Of a DNA stretch of 64,000 nucleotides, positions 16,839 through 26,375 are shown piece after piece. The stretch comes from Streptomyces sp. ISL-98 (GTDB taxonomy: Bacteria; Actinomycetota; Actinomycetes; Streptomycetales; Streptomycetaceae): assembly GCF_018614055.1 (NCBI RefSeq), contig NZ_JAGGPB010000019.1, positions 124,001-188,000 on the forward strand, given 5' to 3'. The notes under the pieces were generated by a model. It saw only the letters and a program-made list of their open reading frames with translations, had not been told where the DNA came from and ran no database searches. A program made the position numbers and the translations under genes. Position 1 is the first letter of the stretch. The number at the start of each line of letters is the position of its first letter.

Positions 16839-17538
16839 CACCGATGACGAATGGAGGAGGTGCAGTGCGGGTTGTAGGTCTTGCACAGTGCCTCCTGCGG
16901 CCGATCCCGTTTACCGCGGAACCACACCCAAGAACGCTCAGCCGTACAGACCTCCCTCGCTGGGAAGTGGTCACCGGAGGCTGACTCGCTCCCGACGCCG
17001 CCCGCGGACACGCACACCTAACCCGCGCCGCCGGCGACTTCCCCACGGCACTCACCACCGCCCACACCCTCGGCTGGTCCGCCCGCGGATCCCGGGGCCT
17101 GGGCCATCCACTCAACTCTTCTCGGCCAAGCTGCCAACGGCCCGTCCGTGACTCGCGAACATTCGCCATCGGATACCTCGTTCTATCCGCTGCGACAGAA
17201 AGGGACATGACGGGCTGTTCCTACGGCACGTCCCACAGGAGGGGAAACAGTCCGTGTCCTCCTTCTTCACCGACGGAGCCGCAACCAGCTCCGTCCAACG
17301 CCGATGATCTGACCGCGGCGCACATGAACGCGGGTGTCGAAGACACCGCGACCGGTCGGCGCGGAACCCTGGGGGCGATCGCCCCCGACACCGACCATCG
17401 TCGCCTGACGGCATCGCCGATGCCCCGTAACGGCGGCGTGGAGTGGACCACCGCCCCGGGCGCTCTCACCAGCCCCGCCCCGATCACACCGGGCACCGCC
17501 GTTCTCGACCGGAACTGAGGCGCGTCTGAGCGAAGGCT
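16839..17538. other. No convincing gene
   Basis: Several short frames are open on both strands, the longest plus-strand one about 100 codons (17207-17518), but none has a ribosome site with a recognisable domain. The segment looks like degraded island DNA next to the attachment site. Confidence 0.4.
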
Positions 17539-19341
17539 CTATTTCGGCAATGTGTCGGTCGGAGAGGGGGTGTCCTGATCTATCTTGCTCTTCACCAGGA
17601 AGTGGGACATCAGCTCCTGAAGGAACACGCCGCTCGTGCGCGGCTCGTCGGTGAAGCTGAGCGGGTGGATCAGCAGCGGTGCGGCGCCGAACGCGGCCAT
17701 GGCCGCATGATGCGCACCGATAAGGGGTTCGAGGTTCTCGTACAGGACCTTCAGATGGGTCGCTCCGCGGGCCAGAACCCAGTCGTCTACCTGCGGATCG
17801 GGCAACGTGCTCGCTTGCTTCTCGACCACGTTGAGAAGGCGCGGAACCTCCTGCGGGTTCCATGACTGCTGGTTGTCGGCCAGCCAGGCGAGATCAACGG
17901 GGGCTTCCAATTGCGGACCTGGGGCACTGCCCGGGTCGGCAGCACCGCCTTCGTCGTACTCCGGAATAGGCGCGGGAAGAGAGGCACACAGTGACGGAAG
18001 AACCGCCTCGAAGGGGTTCACGTCGAGCACATTGAAGAACAGCACGCGCGTCATCGCGGCCGCCCCGTAGCGCTGGTTCTCACTGAACGGCTTGATCAAC
18101 CAGTCAGGCTGGTCGACTGCCTGCTTCGCGAGTGATTCCAGCTGGTTCACCGCGTGGGTGGTCATGTTCGCCCGTGGCGCTCGCGGGTTCTTCTGCGCAG
18201 CCTCAGCGGCGGCACGCGTCGCCCGCCACGCCAGGTTGTAGATCTCACCGAGAGGCCGGTGCGCTGAGACTTTTCCGACCGCGTCGACCAGACGGGCGGT
18301 GTGGTTGGCCGGTACGTCCGGCAGGTTGAGTTCGTCAAGGCGATTGGTGAAGTAGCGGAGCGCCTCGCCGGCGATGAGCTCCTGCGCGAGCGCGAGAAGG
18401 TCTTCCTGGCGGGCCGCCTTCATGCCGGACGGTCGGAGTTCTTCAACAAGGTGATCGTCCAGGGCCTGGACCGCAGTTCCGGCGCTCGATCCCCAGGGGG
18501 CAAACAGGCTGGCTGCGAGCGGGTAGAACTGGTCGGTGAGCTCCGGTGACGCCACGGCGTCCAGGTCACCGCCCGCCTGCTCCAGGGCGTCCTCGTAGGA
18601 CTGGGGTTCCCAGACGAATGCGTCAGGCGGGCTGTCGGGATGAATGGCCAAAAGGCCCGACTGGATCGTGGAGGCGACGATCGTGGAGGCCTTGTCCGTC
18701 TCGGGCCACAGCGGTGTAACCCAGTCCCGAACCCGGAAAATCGGTGAGGTCGTCGGCGCGAACCGCAGCAGCGCCAGCGTCGCCACCATCTCCTTCACGC
18801 CGGCACTCGGGAACGCGTCGTCGCGGGGGAAAGAGGCCGGGTGGTCAGCCGCGATCGCTTCCTTCTGCTCAGCAATCCAACATGCTCGCGCCTCCTGCGA
18901 GGCCTGCTGGGCCAATTCCCGCGCCCGGGCCTGTTCGCGCTTCGCCTTCCGGGCCGGGTCGATGACGGACTGGATTGCCTCCAGCAGGGACGGCGTGCAG
19001 TCCACGCACACCGTCTCCTCGTCATCGAGGACCTGCTGGAACGCCGTGCGGGAGGTGAGACTCAGCGCACCGCCGCACTGGGGGCACTCCCGCTCCGGAA
19101 CCACAGCGCGCACGCCGGCGGCCGCAACCGCGTAGAGCTGTCTCCCCCAGCCCGCAACGCTGATCGCTTTAGTTTTCTCGCACCAGACCGGCGTTCCCAG
19201 CTCGGGAGCGAAACCGGCCAGCGCCCAGTACCGCTCCCCCAAGGCCACAAGCTCAGGATCGGCACCAGCTACTGGCACAACGGACGGGACAAGCCGGGCC
19301 AGACCGGCAACCAAAGGTGAAGATTCGGAACTCTGCGTCAC
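17539..19341 (-). CDS. Large uncharacterised protein with N-terminal zinc ribbon
   Basis: 600 residues, family not recognised. Near residues 85-120 a four-Cys ribbon is visible (C-P-Q-C-G-G, then C-V-D-C). A Lys/Arg/Ala/Gln-rich helix at about 130-160 (A-R-K-A-K-R-E-Q-A-R-A-R) is probably coiled coil. The rest is helical and acidic with no membrane segments and no visible nuclease or ATPase motif. GTG 19341 has AGGTGA just upstream. It is in the same direction as the zinc-finger protein and the SNF2 operon downstream of this island, which suggests related function, but nothing in the sequence proves it. Confidence 0.6.
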   Translation of the reverse strand: MTQSSESSPLVAGLARLVPSVVPVAGADPELVALGERYWALAGFAPELGTPVWCEKTKAISVAGWGRQLYAVAAAGVRAVVPERECPQCGGALSLTSRTAFQQVLDDEETVCVDCTPSLLEAIQSVIDPARKAKREQARARELAQQASQEARACWIAEQKEAIAADHPASFPRDDAFPSAGVKEMVATLALLRFAPTTSPIFRVRDWVTPLWPETDKASTIVASTIQSGLLAIHPDSPPDAFVWEPQSYEDALEQAGGDLDAVASPELTDQFYPLAASLFAPWGSSAGTAVQALDDHLVEELRPSGMKAARQEDLLALAQELIAGEALRYFTNRLDELNLPDVPANHTARLVDAVGKVSAHRPLGEIYNLAWRATRAAAEAAQKNPRAPRANMTTHAVNQLESLAKQAVDQPDWLIKPFSENQRYGAAAMTRVLFFNVLDVNPFEAVLPSLCASLPAPIPEYDEGGAADPGSAPGPQLEAPVDLAWLADNQQSWNPQEVPRLLNVVEKQASTLPDPQVDDWVLARGATHLKVLYENLEPLIGAHHAAMAAFGAAPLLIHPLSFTDEPRTSGVFLQELMSHFLVKSKIDQDTPSPTDTLPK

Positions 19342-19594
19342 TAGATCACCCTATCGGCCCTGCACCGCCCCGGCGAAAGTGGATCAGACGGCGTCGCGGC
19401 CGTGGCCCTGGACCCGTTTCCCAGCTCGGGAGATGCCTTCGACCGGGTTCGCGCATCCCCGCTTTCTGGCCCAGCCCACACCCGCCGCGGTCGTGGCCGC
19501 CGGTATGGACTGCACAAGACCCCGAGCTGGGAGCCGTCCCAAGAAGTCGGACGTCCCCACGGCCAGGGATGCACGCGGTGGTGACCCACGGGGA

Positions 19595-20359
19595 TCAGTC
19601 GGGTCGGCGCCGCGGCGCGTGTGCTTCGGTGGATTGCTTCCCGGTCGATGTCTGGCACAGGTCACCGGCCGCGGCCCCGCACGATTGGCAGGGAATTGCT
19701 GCGAGGCGTGTGTGGTCGAGAAGCTGGTAGCGAGGGCTGTGGACCTTCCCGGCCGGCATCCCTGTGCCCGGGCGGGTACAGGCCGATCCGGGTCCGGCCG
19801 CACAGTATGAGCAGGGCAGCTGTTCTGCGGCCCTGGTGCGTTCCGCGAAGCGCCTCTCGCACTCAGCCTCTTCAGCTTCCTGACGTCGCCGAAGGTCGGC
19901 TCTGTGAGCTCTCTCTTCCTCGAGAATTCGCTCGTACGTGTTGGGATGGGTGCGACAGGGCCCCCTCATGGCGAGGTTCCACCGGCACAGCGTGTTGCCG
20001 GCTGTACGTGCTCCACATCGGTTCGTTTCATTGCCGGGACCGTGATGCGGGCACGGCTCAAAACGCGTGTCGACTCTGCACGGCCTGCCCGTAGTTACCC
20101 CGATGGCGCGGCAGCGGCCGGGCTGGATGGCGGCTTCACCCTCCTGTGCCATCTGCTCTGCAATGTCGGGCCAGTCATCGGAGTCGATCTGGCTGCGCCA
20201 CCACTCCGCGGTGCCCTGCAGCGAAACCCATCCTGCGTTGTCCACCTTGAACCGTGGCGCGGGCAGTGCCCTGGCCACCTTTGCCGTGTCGTCTGCTTCG
20301 TCCACGGAACAGGAACATAGCGAAACCAGTACTCGACGTGGTCCGAGCAGCCTGTTCAT
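19595..20359 (-). CDS. Tandem zinc-finger protein
   Basis: Up to 254 residues with four Cys/His modules: C-x(10)-C-x(8)-C-P-H-H (about 83-106), C-x(8)-C-x(8)-C-R-T-H (about 114-137), then two modules of the form C-x-x-C-x-A-x-P/A-G-x-x-C-x-T-x(5-8)-H-x-P-R (about 182-210 and 223-250). The latter pattern is common in actinobacterial and phage proteins that bind nucleic acid. Between them is a charged coiled-coil of Glu/Arg (E-E-E-R-A-H-R-A-D-L-R-R-R-Q-E-A). The first 18 residues are Cys/Leu-rich; a GTG at about 20305 is an alternative start. Function unknown, nucleic-acid binding inferred. Confidence 0.6.
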   Translation of the reverse strand: MNRLLGPRRVLVSLCSCSVDEADDTAKVARALPAPRFKVDNAGWVSLQGTAEWWRSQIDSDDWPDIAEQMAQEGEAAIQPGRCRAIGVTTGRPCRVDTRFEPCPHHGPGNETNRCGARTAGNTLCRWNLAMRGPCRTHPNTYERILEEERAHRADLRRRQEAEEAECERRFAERTRAAEQLPCSYCAAGPGSACTRPGTGMPAGKVHSPRYQLLDHTRLAAIPCQSCGAAAGDLCQTSTGKQSTEAHAPRRRPD

Positions 20360-20603
20360 GCTTCACAGCGGGTTGACGAGCTTGTCGATTCCTGCTGCGG
20401 AGCACTGTGCGGTGGTACCGCTTGCAGGCCCGCCGGCGGTCGCCGGTGCGCTTGCGGACGCAGATGTTCAGGATCCGATGGGGTGGCTGGTGATGGCTTC
20501 GCGGGGCGTCGGCCCGGAAAAGGGGCAAAGTGCGTCGAGCCGCTCGCCAGACGCGGTTTGTTCCTGCGATGGAACGCGGTGGCGGGTGCGCCGGTCTGTC
20601 GTC

Positions 20604-21182
20604 TCAACCACGGCGGCTCCGCAGTGCCTGCCGGGCGGCTGTGTAGGCCTCGGTGGGGGACGGTGTGGCGCGCCGGGCGAGGACCCAGTCGTCCTGCAGG
20701 ACGGTAAAGGGGTAGCAGAGCGAGTCTGGTCCGAGGCGGATCTGTACGCCGGCTTCCGCGTCCGTGATGCGGTTCCGGAGGATTTTCAGGGGCGCGGCCG
20801 TGGCCGGCCGCACGCGCTGGATGGCCTGGACGGTGTGGTCGATCAGGCTGGGCTGGGGGGTGTTCAGGTAGAGCGCGACGTTGACGGCGGTGGCACCACC
20901 GATGGTGAAGGCCGTGCGGAGCCGGCGCAGCTGGGCGGGGCGCAGTCCGGCACGGGTGGCAGCCGTTTCCGCTTCCGTGGTGGGTCTGCCGTGAAGGAGC
21001 CTGACGAGGTCGATGAGGGGGTCTGCGTCGAGAGGCTTCCCACCGAGGAGGGCCTGGGCCCGGTCGGCGGCATCGCGTGCGGTCTCCAGGATCCGGTCGA
21101 GGTACGGGGCGCTGGTCGGTGTCGGAGGCAGGTCGTGCTCCCACAGCGGTTGGGCGAGGGGGAGCTGAGCGTTGTGGTTCAT
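20604..21182 (-). CDS. Uncharacterised protein coupled to the SNF2 gene
   Basis: 192 residues, no recognised family. Mostly helical; a central stretch (L-R-P-A-Q-L-R-R-L-R-T-A-F) could be a helix-turn-helix-like element. Its ATG overlaps the stop of the SNF2 gene (ATGA at 21182-21179), so both are translated from one message and the protein is probably a partner of the helicase. Confidence 0.6.
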   Translation of the reverse strand: MNHNAQLPLAQPLWEHDLPPTPTSAPYLDRILETARDAADRAQALLGGKPLDADPLIDLVRLLHGRPTTEAETAATRAGLRPAQLRRLRTAFTIGGATAVNVALYLNTPQPSLIDHTVQAIQRVRPATAAPLKILRNRITDAEAGVQIRLGPDSLCYPFTVLQDDWVLARRATPSPTEAYTAARQALRSRRG

Positions 21183-24100
21183 GGGCGTGCCGTCAGGGAG
21201 CAGAGCTGGATGAGTTCGCTGGCGTCGAGTTCGGTGGGGTCGAACTCTCCCTCGGGTAGCAAGGCTGCGGCCATGTCTCGTTTCCTTCTCAGGATCGCGG
21301 TGATGCGCTCTTCGATGCTGTTGGCCGTCACCAGGTAGTGGATGGTCACGTCGCGCTTCTGGCCGATGCGGTGGACACGGTCGTTGGCCTGCTGTTCGGC
21401 GGCGGGGTTCCAGAGGCGGTTGTAGTGGATGACGTGATTGGCGTGGGTGAGGTCGAGCCCGACGCCACCGCTTTGCGGGGTGAGGATGAGGACGCCGCCT
21501 GTCGTGGCCTTGAACGCGTCCAGGACGGTGGTGCGCTGCTGAGGACTGAGGCTGCCGTCGAAGATCAGCGGGTGGAACCCCCTGGCGGTGAGGTAGGCGT
21601 CGAGCAGCTTGTCGGCGACGGCGTAGGTGGTGAACACCAGGGAGGATTCACCGTGCTCCCGTGCCGTGTGCAGGAGGTCGTGCAGCGCCTCCAGCTTGGG
21701 GGCCCGGCGGGCGGCTTCCGCAGGATCGGCGAGAACGGAGTCGAGAGGCTCGTCAAGGTAATGGGCAGGGCTGATGCAGACTTTGCGCATGCCGTTGATG
21801 AGTCGCAGGACTGAGACGCCGCGCCGGGCCCGGGACGGATTATCCCGCAGCTGACGGAGGCTGTCGCGGAACATAGCTTCGTACAGCCCGATCTGTTCGG
21901 GCGACAGCGCGACCAGGTGGGTGGTCTCGGTCTTCTTCGGAAGGGTGAGGCCGAGTATTGGGTCGGTCTTCAGACGTCGCTGCATGAACGGCCTGATGAG
22001 CCGTTGGAAGCGGTCGACGGCGTGCTGGTTTCCGTGCGTCTCGGCCGACCCGGCGAGCGGGCGGGTGTAGAGGGCGTTGAACTGTGCCCGTGAGCTGAAA
22101 AGTTCGGGGTTCGCCCAGTCCAGGATGGCCCAGAGCTCGCCCGGATCGTTCTCGACCGGGGTGCCGGTCAGGGCGACCCGGGCACCGGTGAGGCACCGGG
22201 CCCGCTGGGCCGTCTTCGTCATGGGGTTCTTCATGTTCTGCGCCTCATCCGCGATGACCCGGCCCCAGCTGATTTCCCTGAGCTCCTGAAAGTCCTTGAT
22301 CAGCACGCCGTACGTGGTCACCACGATCGTGCCGTCGGTGAGTCCTGTGAGCGACCGGTCGGAGCCGCGGTAGAGGAGAACGGGCGTGCCCGGTGCATGT
22401 TTTGCGATCTCCGCGCACCAGTGGTCGACCACCGACTTCGGGCAGAGCACCAGGGTTGGGCCCGGTTTCTGCTGGGTGTGCTGAAGGTGGAAGGCAAGGG
22501 CGGTGACCGTCTTACCGAGGCCCATGTCATCCGCCAGGAGCGCTCCGAACTCCAGCGAGATGAGCTTGTTGAGCCATTGGACGTTCTGCGCCTGGTAGGG
22601 GTAGAGGCGGGGCCCGTGGGCAGGTTGCTGTGCCGGTGCAGCCGCCGGGTTGCTGAGTTGCTCGATGAGATAGGCCAGTCCTTCGGTGGGCAGGCAGGCG
22701 AAGGTGCGGCCGTTCACGGTGATGGATCCGTGCAGCACCGACAAGATCGCCTCCCGCCGACGCTGCGGGGGCAGGCGGCGGGTGCGGATCAGTTGCTGGA
22801 GGTCCTCGCCGATCACGATCCATCGGTTGCGGAGCCGGACGAACGGCATGGCGGTATCGACGAGCGCGTCGAGCTCCTGCTCGGTCAGTGGGGTGCCGTT
22901 CAGGGTGAATTGCCATCGCCGGTCGAGGAGTTCACCAATGCCGAGCTGGCCGCCCTCGACAGGCGCCGGAGAACCGAGCCCTACGGCCATGTGGAGGTCG
23001 ATGGGGTCGCCCCACCCTTCGCTCCGATCCACCCTGATTCCCTCACTCGCAAGACCTTCAGCGGCGGGGCCGAAGAGGGCTGCGGCGTCGGTGGTAGGGA
23101 GCAGGACTGCGTCGGGGTGGCGTTGCATGCCCAGCGGGCGCAGGGCGGGAAGACGGCGGGCAGCTCGGCGAAGGGCGCGTCCGACCCTGTGCGCGAGGTC
23201 CTGGTCAGGGTCGGGGAAGGGGACGGTGCCATTCCACACGTCACGGGCATCGACGGCGCTGTCCACGTCGTCGGGGGCGGTGAGCAGGCGCAGCGTGGCA
23301 AGCAGTTGCGTGGACACGGAGGTTGCCGGGGGCGCGATGGACAGGCTCATCGGTGGTCCGTCGTCGGGAAGCAGCGCGTCCTGGACCACATCGGCCCAGT
23401 CCTGTAGGAGCGCGGGGGGCGGTCCGACGTAGCGAACCGGGGCGAGGAAAGGCTGGGGACCTGAGAGGAGGTATCCGCTGGGCGGCGGAACGAACCGGTC
23501 GGCAAGGGCACTCAGTCCAGCCCGCAGCACAGGGGCCGGGTCGCTGGGTCCCTGGTGCGTACCGTCCGGCAGTGTCCGCGGCAACGACTCCAGTTCGGCG
23601 GCCAGGAGATGTAGCCGCTGTTCCAGGGGGTCGGGCAGCGGGCCGCACATCCACCGGAATTGCCGCCGCGAGGCGGTGTCTCCGTCGCAGCACCCCGGAT
23701 ACACCGCCCCGGCCGCGATGGCCTCCAACCCGAGGCGTGCAGCTTTCGCCCAGAGCTGCGCCGAAGCGCTCCAGGCTGTGGGCTCCGTGCTGAGCATGGC
23801 GGGAAGGAGGTCGCCGAGGTCGATGCGCCAGCACAAGGTGGGGACGATTTCGCCGCCTGCCCGGAGAATGTCGCGTCGGACGCAGGCCTCCGGGTCGATC
23901 TCCTCCTCGCAAGGAGGCGGGCTGACCAGCAGCCAGCCCGCGCGTGCCGGGTAGGTGAAGCTATCGAACACAACATCGCAGCCGGTGCCCAGGGCCCGCA
24001 GCACGTCAGGGAGCGGCGCGACGGGCGGCTGCAGTCTCTGCTGCGCACCGGTGGTGCTGTCGTCGGCGTCGACTGAGTGGTAGTCCGGCCCGTGGTCTTC

Positions 24101-25465
24101 GGAATCGGGTGCGTGCGGCGTGCGGCGTTCCTGCTTCGGAATGTCGGCAGCAGGTCCCGGTGCGGGTGCGTCAGGACCGCTCGGCCGGCTGCCAGGGATG
24201 TGGGCTGAGGGTGCTGCCGGTGCTTGTGCGGGAATCAGCTGGTGATTGAGGTTGAGCAGCATGCTTTCCGCACAGGCCAGCTTGGCCGACTGCTTACTGG
24301 GCCCGGCCCCGATGCTCCGCAGGAGGTGACCGGCGAACTCGCAGGAGACGCGGCTGGTGAAACTCGATCCTCCCTTCCCGGGCTGGAAGGTCAGATGCTC
24401 GATCTTGTTGTGCTGCTGAAGTTCGTGCAGCAACGTAATCGCATTCCGGTGGGACATGACGCGCCACCGGAAGCCGCCCTCGGTTGTCCGGCCGTCGAAG
24501 GGCACGTTGACCAGCTTGGCCAGGAGATACAGCCGGGAGTGCAGAAGAGCTTTGTCCTTACCCTGTGCCTCGCAGCGGGGGCCGAACACTGCGTCGTCCC
24601 CTTTCCCGACGACCGACTGTGCCGTGTGACGCCCCTGGTTCTGCGACGGACCGACGTCGCCGCGCGGGCCGGCGATTCCGGCGTCCTTGGCGTAGCGCTG
24701 CAGAAGGGACAGCGGCACCCGGTCGGGTTCCAGGGCGGCGGCGGACAGGGCGGCCGTGCGGGCCCGTTCCCATGGCGGCCCCTGTGTGCTGAACAACAGG
24801 AACCCGATCAGCGTGGGCGTCAGCAGACCAGTGCGGGCCCGGATCACTGCGTGCTCGGCCAACTCTGTGATGACCGCCTGTGCGGTCTCTGCCTCCAGGC
24901 GGACCAGGAACTCGGCCGCGGTCAGTGCGGCATAGGCATTGGTGACCAAGGGAACGGTGCGTGTCTGGCCAGGAGCGGAAGAGGCCGTGGGTTCCGGCGC
25001 AGGCACTGGTTCGGCGGCCCCCACGCTGGTCGGCGTCTCCAAGCCGGCGAGAACGAGGAGCAAGCTGGCATGCGCCTGGTGGCTGGCTTCCTTCTTCGTC
25101 CGGGCAGTCAGCCGGTGCCCGCAGCTGACCTGTCCGTCGACCTCGAAGCTGGCCTGCACGGAGAAGCCGGTGAGCGCCCCGGGCCGCGGCTGCGACACCT
25201 CGATCCGAGGACCGGGAACCCGGCTGACCTGGGCATGCATGTGGAGGATGCTCGGCGCGAAGTCGGGCCGGTTTGCCACACAGTCCCGCGCTGCCTCGCG
25301 GGCCGACCGGGCGCCCGGACCGTCGAACGGCGAGAGAAGAAGTACCCGCAGATCAGCAAGGGACAGATGGCCGGAGTCGGCGCGCTGGCGGATCAGGACG
25401 GCATCGCCCTCGTCGATCACACCGCAGTGGAGCAACTTGAGGAGCCAGGGCGTCACGGTCGTCAT
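21179..25465 (-). CDS. SNF2-family ATPase with two N-terminal dsRBD-like domains
   Basis: 1428 residues. The C-terminal 470 residues are a complete SNF2 (superfamily 2) double-stranded nucleic-acid translocase: Y-P-Y-Q-A-Q-N-V-Q-W, Walker A D-D-M-G-L-G-K-T, L-V-L-C-P-K-S-V, D-E-A-Q-N-M-K-N-P, L-T-G-T-P-V-E-N, then the RecA2 motifs V-F-T-T-Y, Q-S-G-G-V-G-L-D-L-T and D-R-V-H-R-I-G-Q. Residues about 72-141 and 341-406 both follow the alpha-beta-beta-beta-alpha pattern of a double-stranded-RNA-binding domain, ending in K-K-E-A-x-x-Q-A and K-Q-S-A-K-L-A. The middle 550 residues are unassigned. ATG 25465 (MTTVTPWLLK) is preferred; a TTG at 25507 is possible. Divergent from a dsRBD-HTH gene. Confidence 0.8.
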   Translation of the reverse strand: MTTVTPWLLKLLHCGVIDEGDAVLIRQRADSGHLSLADLRVLLLSPFDGPGARSAREAARDCVANRPDFAPSILHMHAQVSRVPGPRIEVSQPRPGALTGFSVQASFEVDGQVSCGHRLTARTKKEASHQAHASLLLVLAGLETPTSVGAAEPVPAPEPTASSAPGQTRTVPLVTNAYAALTAAEFLVRLEAETAQAVITELAEHAVIRARTGLLTPTLIGFLLFSTQGPPWERARTAALSAAALEPDRVPLSLLQRYAKDAGIAGPRGDVGPSQNQGRHTAQSVVGKGDDAVFGPRCEAQGKDKALLHSRLYLLAKLVNVPFDGRTTEGGFRWRVMSHRNAITLLHELQQHNKIEHLTFQPGKGGSSFTSRVSCEFAGHLLRSIGAGPSKQSAKLACAESMLLNLNHQLIPAQAPAAPSAHIPGSRPSGPDAPAPGPAADIPKQERRTPHAPDSEDHGPDYHSVDADDSTTGAQQRLQPPVAPLPDVLRALGTGCDVVFDSFTYPARAGWLLVSPPPCEEEIDPEACVRRDILRAGGEIVPTLCWRIDLGDLLPAMLSTEPTAWSASAQLWAKAARLGLEAIAAGAVYPGCCDGDTASRRQFRWMCGPLPDPLEQRLHLLAAELESLPRTLPDGTHQGPSDPAPVLRAGLSALADRFVPPPSGYLLSGPQPFLAPVRYVGPPPALLQDWADVVQDALLPDDGPPMSLSIAPPATSVSTQLLATLRLLTAPDDVDSAVDARDVWNGTVPFPDPDQDLAHRVGRALRRAARRLPALRPLGMQRHPDAVLLPTTDAAALFGPAAEGLASEGIRVDRSEGWGDPIDLHMAVGLGSPAPVEGGQLGIGELLDRRWQFTLNGTPLTEQELDALVDTAMPFVRLRNRWIVIGEDLQQLIRTRRLPPQRRREAILSVLHGSITVNGRTFACLPTEGLAYLIEQLSNPAAAPAQQPAHGPRLYPYQAQNVQWLNKLISLEFGALLADDMGLGKTVTALAFHLQHTQQKPGPTLVLCPKSVVDHWCAEIAKHAPGTPVLLYRGSDRSLTGLTDGTIVVTTYGVLIKDFQELREISWGRVIADEAQNMKNPMTKTAQRARCLTGARVALTGTPVENDPGELWAILDWANPELFSSRAQFNALYTRPLAGSAETHGNQHAVDRFQRLIRPFMQRRLKTDPILGLTLPKKTETTHLVALSPEQIGLYEAMFRDSLRQLRDNPSRARRGVSVLRLINGMRKVCISPAHYLDEPLDSVLADPAEAARRAPKLEALHDLLHTAREHGESSLVFTTYAVADKLLDAYLTARGFHPLIFDGSLSPQQRTTVLDAFKATTGGVLILTPQSGGVGLDLTHANHVIHYNRLWNPAAEQQANDRVHRIGQKRDVTIHYLVTANSIEERITAILRRKRDMAAALLPEGEFDPTELDASELIQLCSLTARP

Positions 25466-25586
25466 GGGCGCCGTCCATGAACGCAGGATCCGTGGTCTGA
25501 GGTACAAGCGGCGCCGGTGGGAGTCGAGCTCACGACCGGCACCTTAGACTACGTTGTGCAACTTGGTGAAAGCGTAGAGTAGTCGA
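25466..25586. promoter_or_regulatory. Divergent promoter region of the dsRBD-SNF2 and dsRBD-HTH genes
   Basis: 121 bases between the two divergent starts. It contains GACTACG (25546-25552) and CGTAGAGTAGTC (25571-25582), which form an imperfect inverted repeat around GTTGTGCAAC, a plausible operator for the HTH protein. The stretch 25511-25545 also looks like a decayed tRNA 3' half on the minus strand. Confidence 0.4.
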
Positions 25587-26375
25587 ATGAGTTTGGAACA
25601 GGCCACCAACACACCAGAGGCCGGAAGCCACCCCCCGAACGGGCAGAGTGCAGCTGCTCCGCCTCGCCGCAGAACGGTGTACTGCAAGACCAGGACCTTC
25701 TCCTGTCCGACTTGCGGAGCGCACGCGTTCGGCAAGGCCGGCCCCCCGGGCTGGTATCTCCTGAATCGCGCCACCACCGACGGAACCGAGGCAATCAGCA
25801 TCGGCGCCTACTGCACCCTCCCCTGCCTCGTCCGCAGCCAGCGCCGCCACGAAGAAGTAGCAGCGGCCAACGGGCCACGCCTCGGCTTTCCCGAGGACGA
25901 CCTCGAACTCCGACGGGAACAACTGGAAACGGTCATGTCCCTGATGCACCGGGGGATGACCGTCCGGCAAGCCGGTGACCAGGCCGGCATCAGCACCAAA
26001 ACGGTCCGGAACTGGCTACAGGCCGCAGGTATCGCCCTCACTGACGGCCGCCTCACCGGCATCAACCCCTCGATGCCCCCCAAGCAGCGTCCGGCCCCAG
26101 CCGCGGAGTTCCGCGCCGCGCACTCCAGCACCTCCGCCGTGGGAGGAGTCAACGAACTCGCACAGATCTACGTCCTGCTCGACCTCGACTGGGACACAAC
26201 GTCGTCCGGCCCCCCGCACAACCCCACATTCACCACCGTCGTGTCCGCGACCCGCGCCGACACATCGACCCGCCTCGATGCCACAGGCACCGACCGCCGA
26301 AAGGCAAGAGCCAAGGAGCTCGCCGCACAGGAACTCCTGAACCAGCTGAAGGCCTCCCCTGGCAGCTCCAGTTAG
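25587..26375 (+). CDS. HTH protein with zinc-site N-terminus and C-terminal dsRBD-like domain
   Basis: 262 residues. Residues 33-80 carry four Cys (C-P-T-C at 40-43, C76, C80) able to bind zinc. Residues 120-147 are a helix-turn-helix (M-T-V-R-Q-A-G-D-Q-A-G-I-S-T-K-T-V-R-N-W-L). Residues 187-255 match the double-stranded-RNA-binding fold: helix N-E-L-A-Q-I-Y, G-P-P-H-N-P-T-F-T-T-V-V-S strand region, then R-K-A-R-A-K-E-L-A-A-Q-E-L-L-N-Q-L. It is divergent from the SNF2 ATPase, which has the same type of domain, so the two probably act together; the HTH may also autoregulate. I do not know a described family with this combination. Confidence 0.65.
   Translation: MSLEQATNTPEAGSHPPNGQSAAAPPRRRTVYCKTRTFSCPTCGAHAFGKAGPPGWYLLNRATTDGTEAISIGAYCTLPCLVRSQRRHEEVAAANGPRLGFPEDDLELRREQLETVMSLMHRGMTVRQAGDQAGISTKTVRNWLQAAGIALTDGRLTGINPSMPPKQRPAPAAEFRAAHSSTSAVGGVNELAQIYVLLDLDWDTTSSGPPHNPTFTTVVSATRADTSTRLDATGTDRRKARAKELAAQELLNQLKASPGSSS

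Noticed and set aside
17207..17518. 103-codon ORF near att copy 2
   Set aside because: No ribosome site, no domain and low-complexity composition.
22397..23407. Long plus-strand frame opposite the SNF2 gene
   Set aside because: Shadow frame caused by high GC third positions; SNF2 motifs lie on the other strand.
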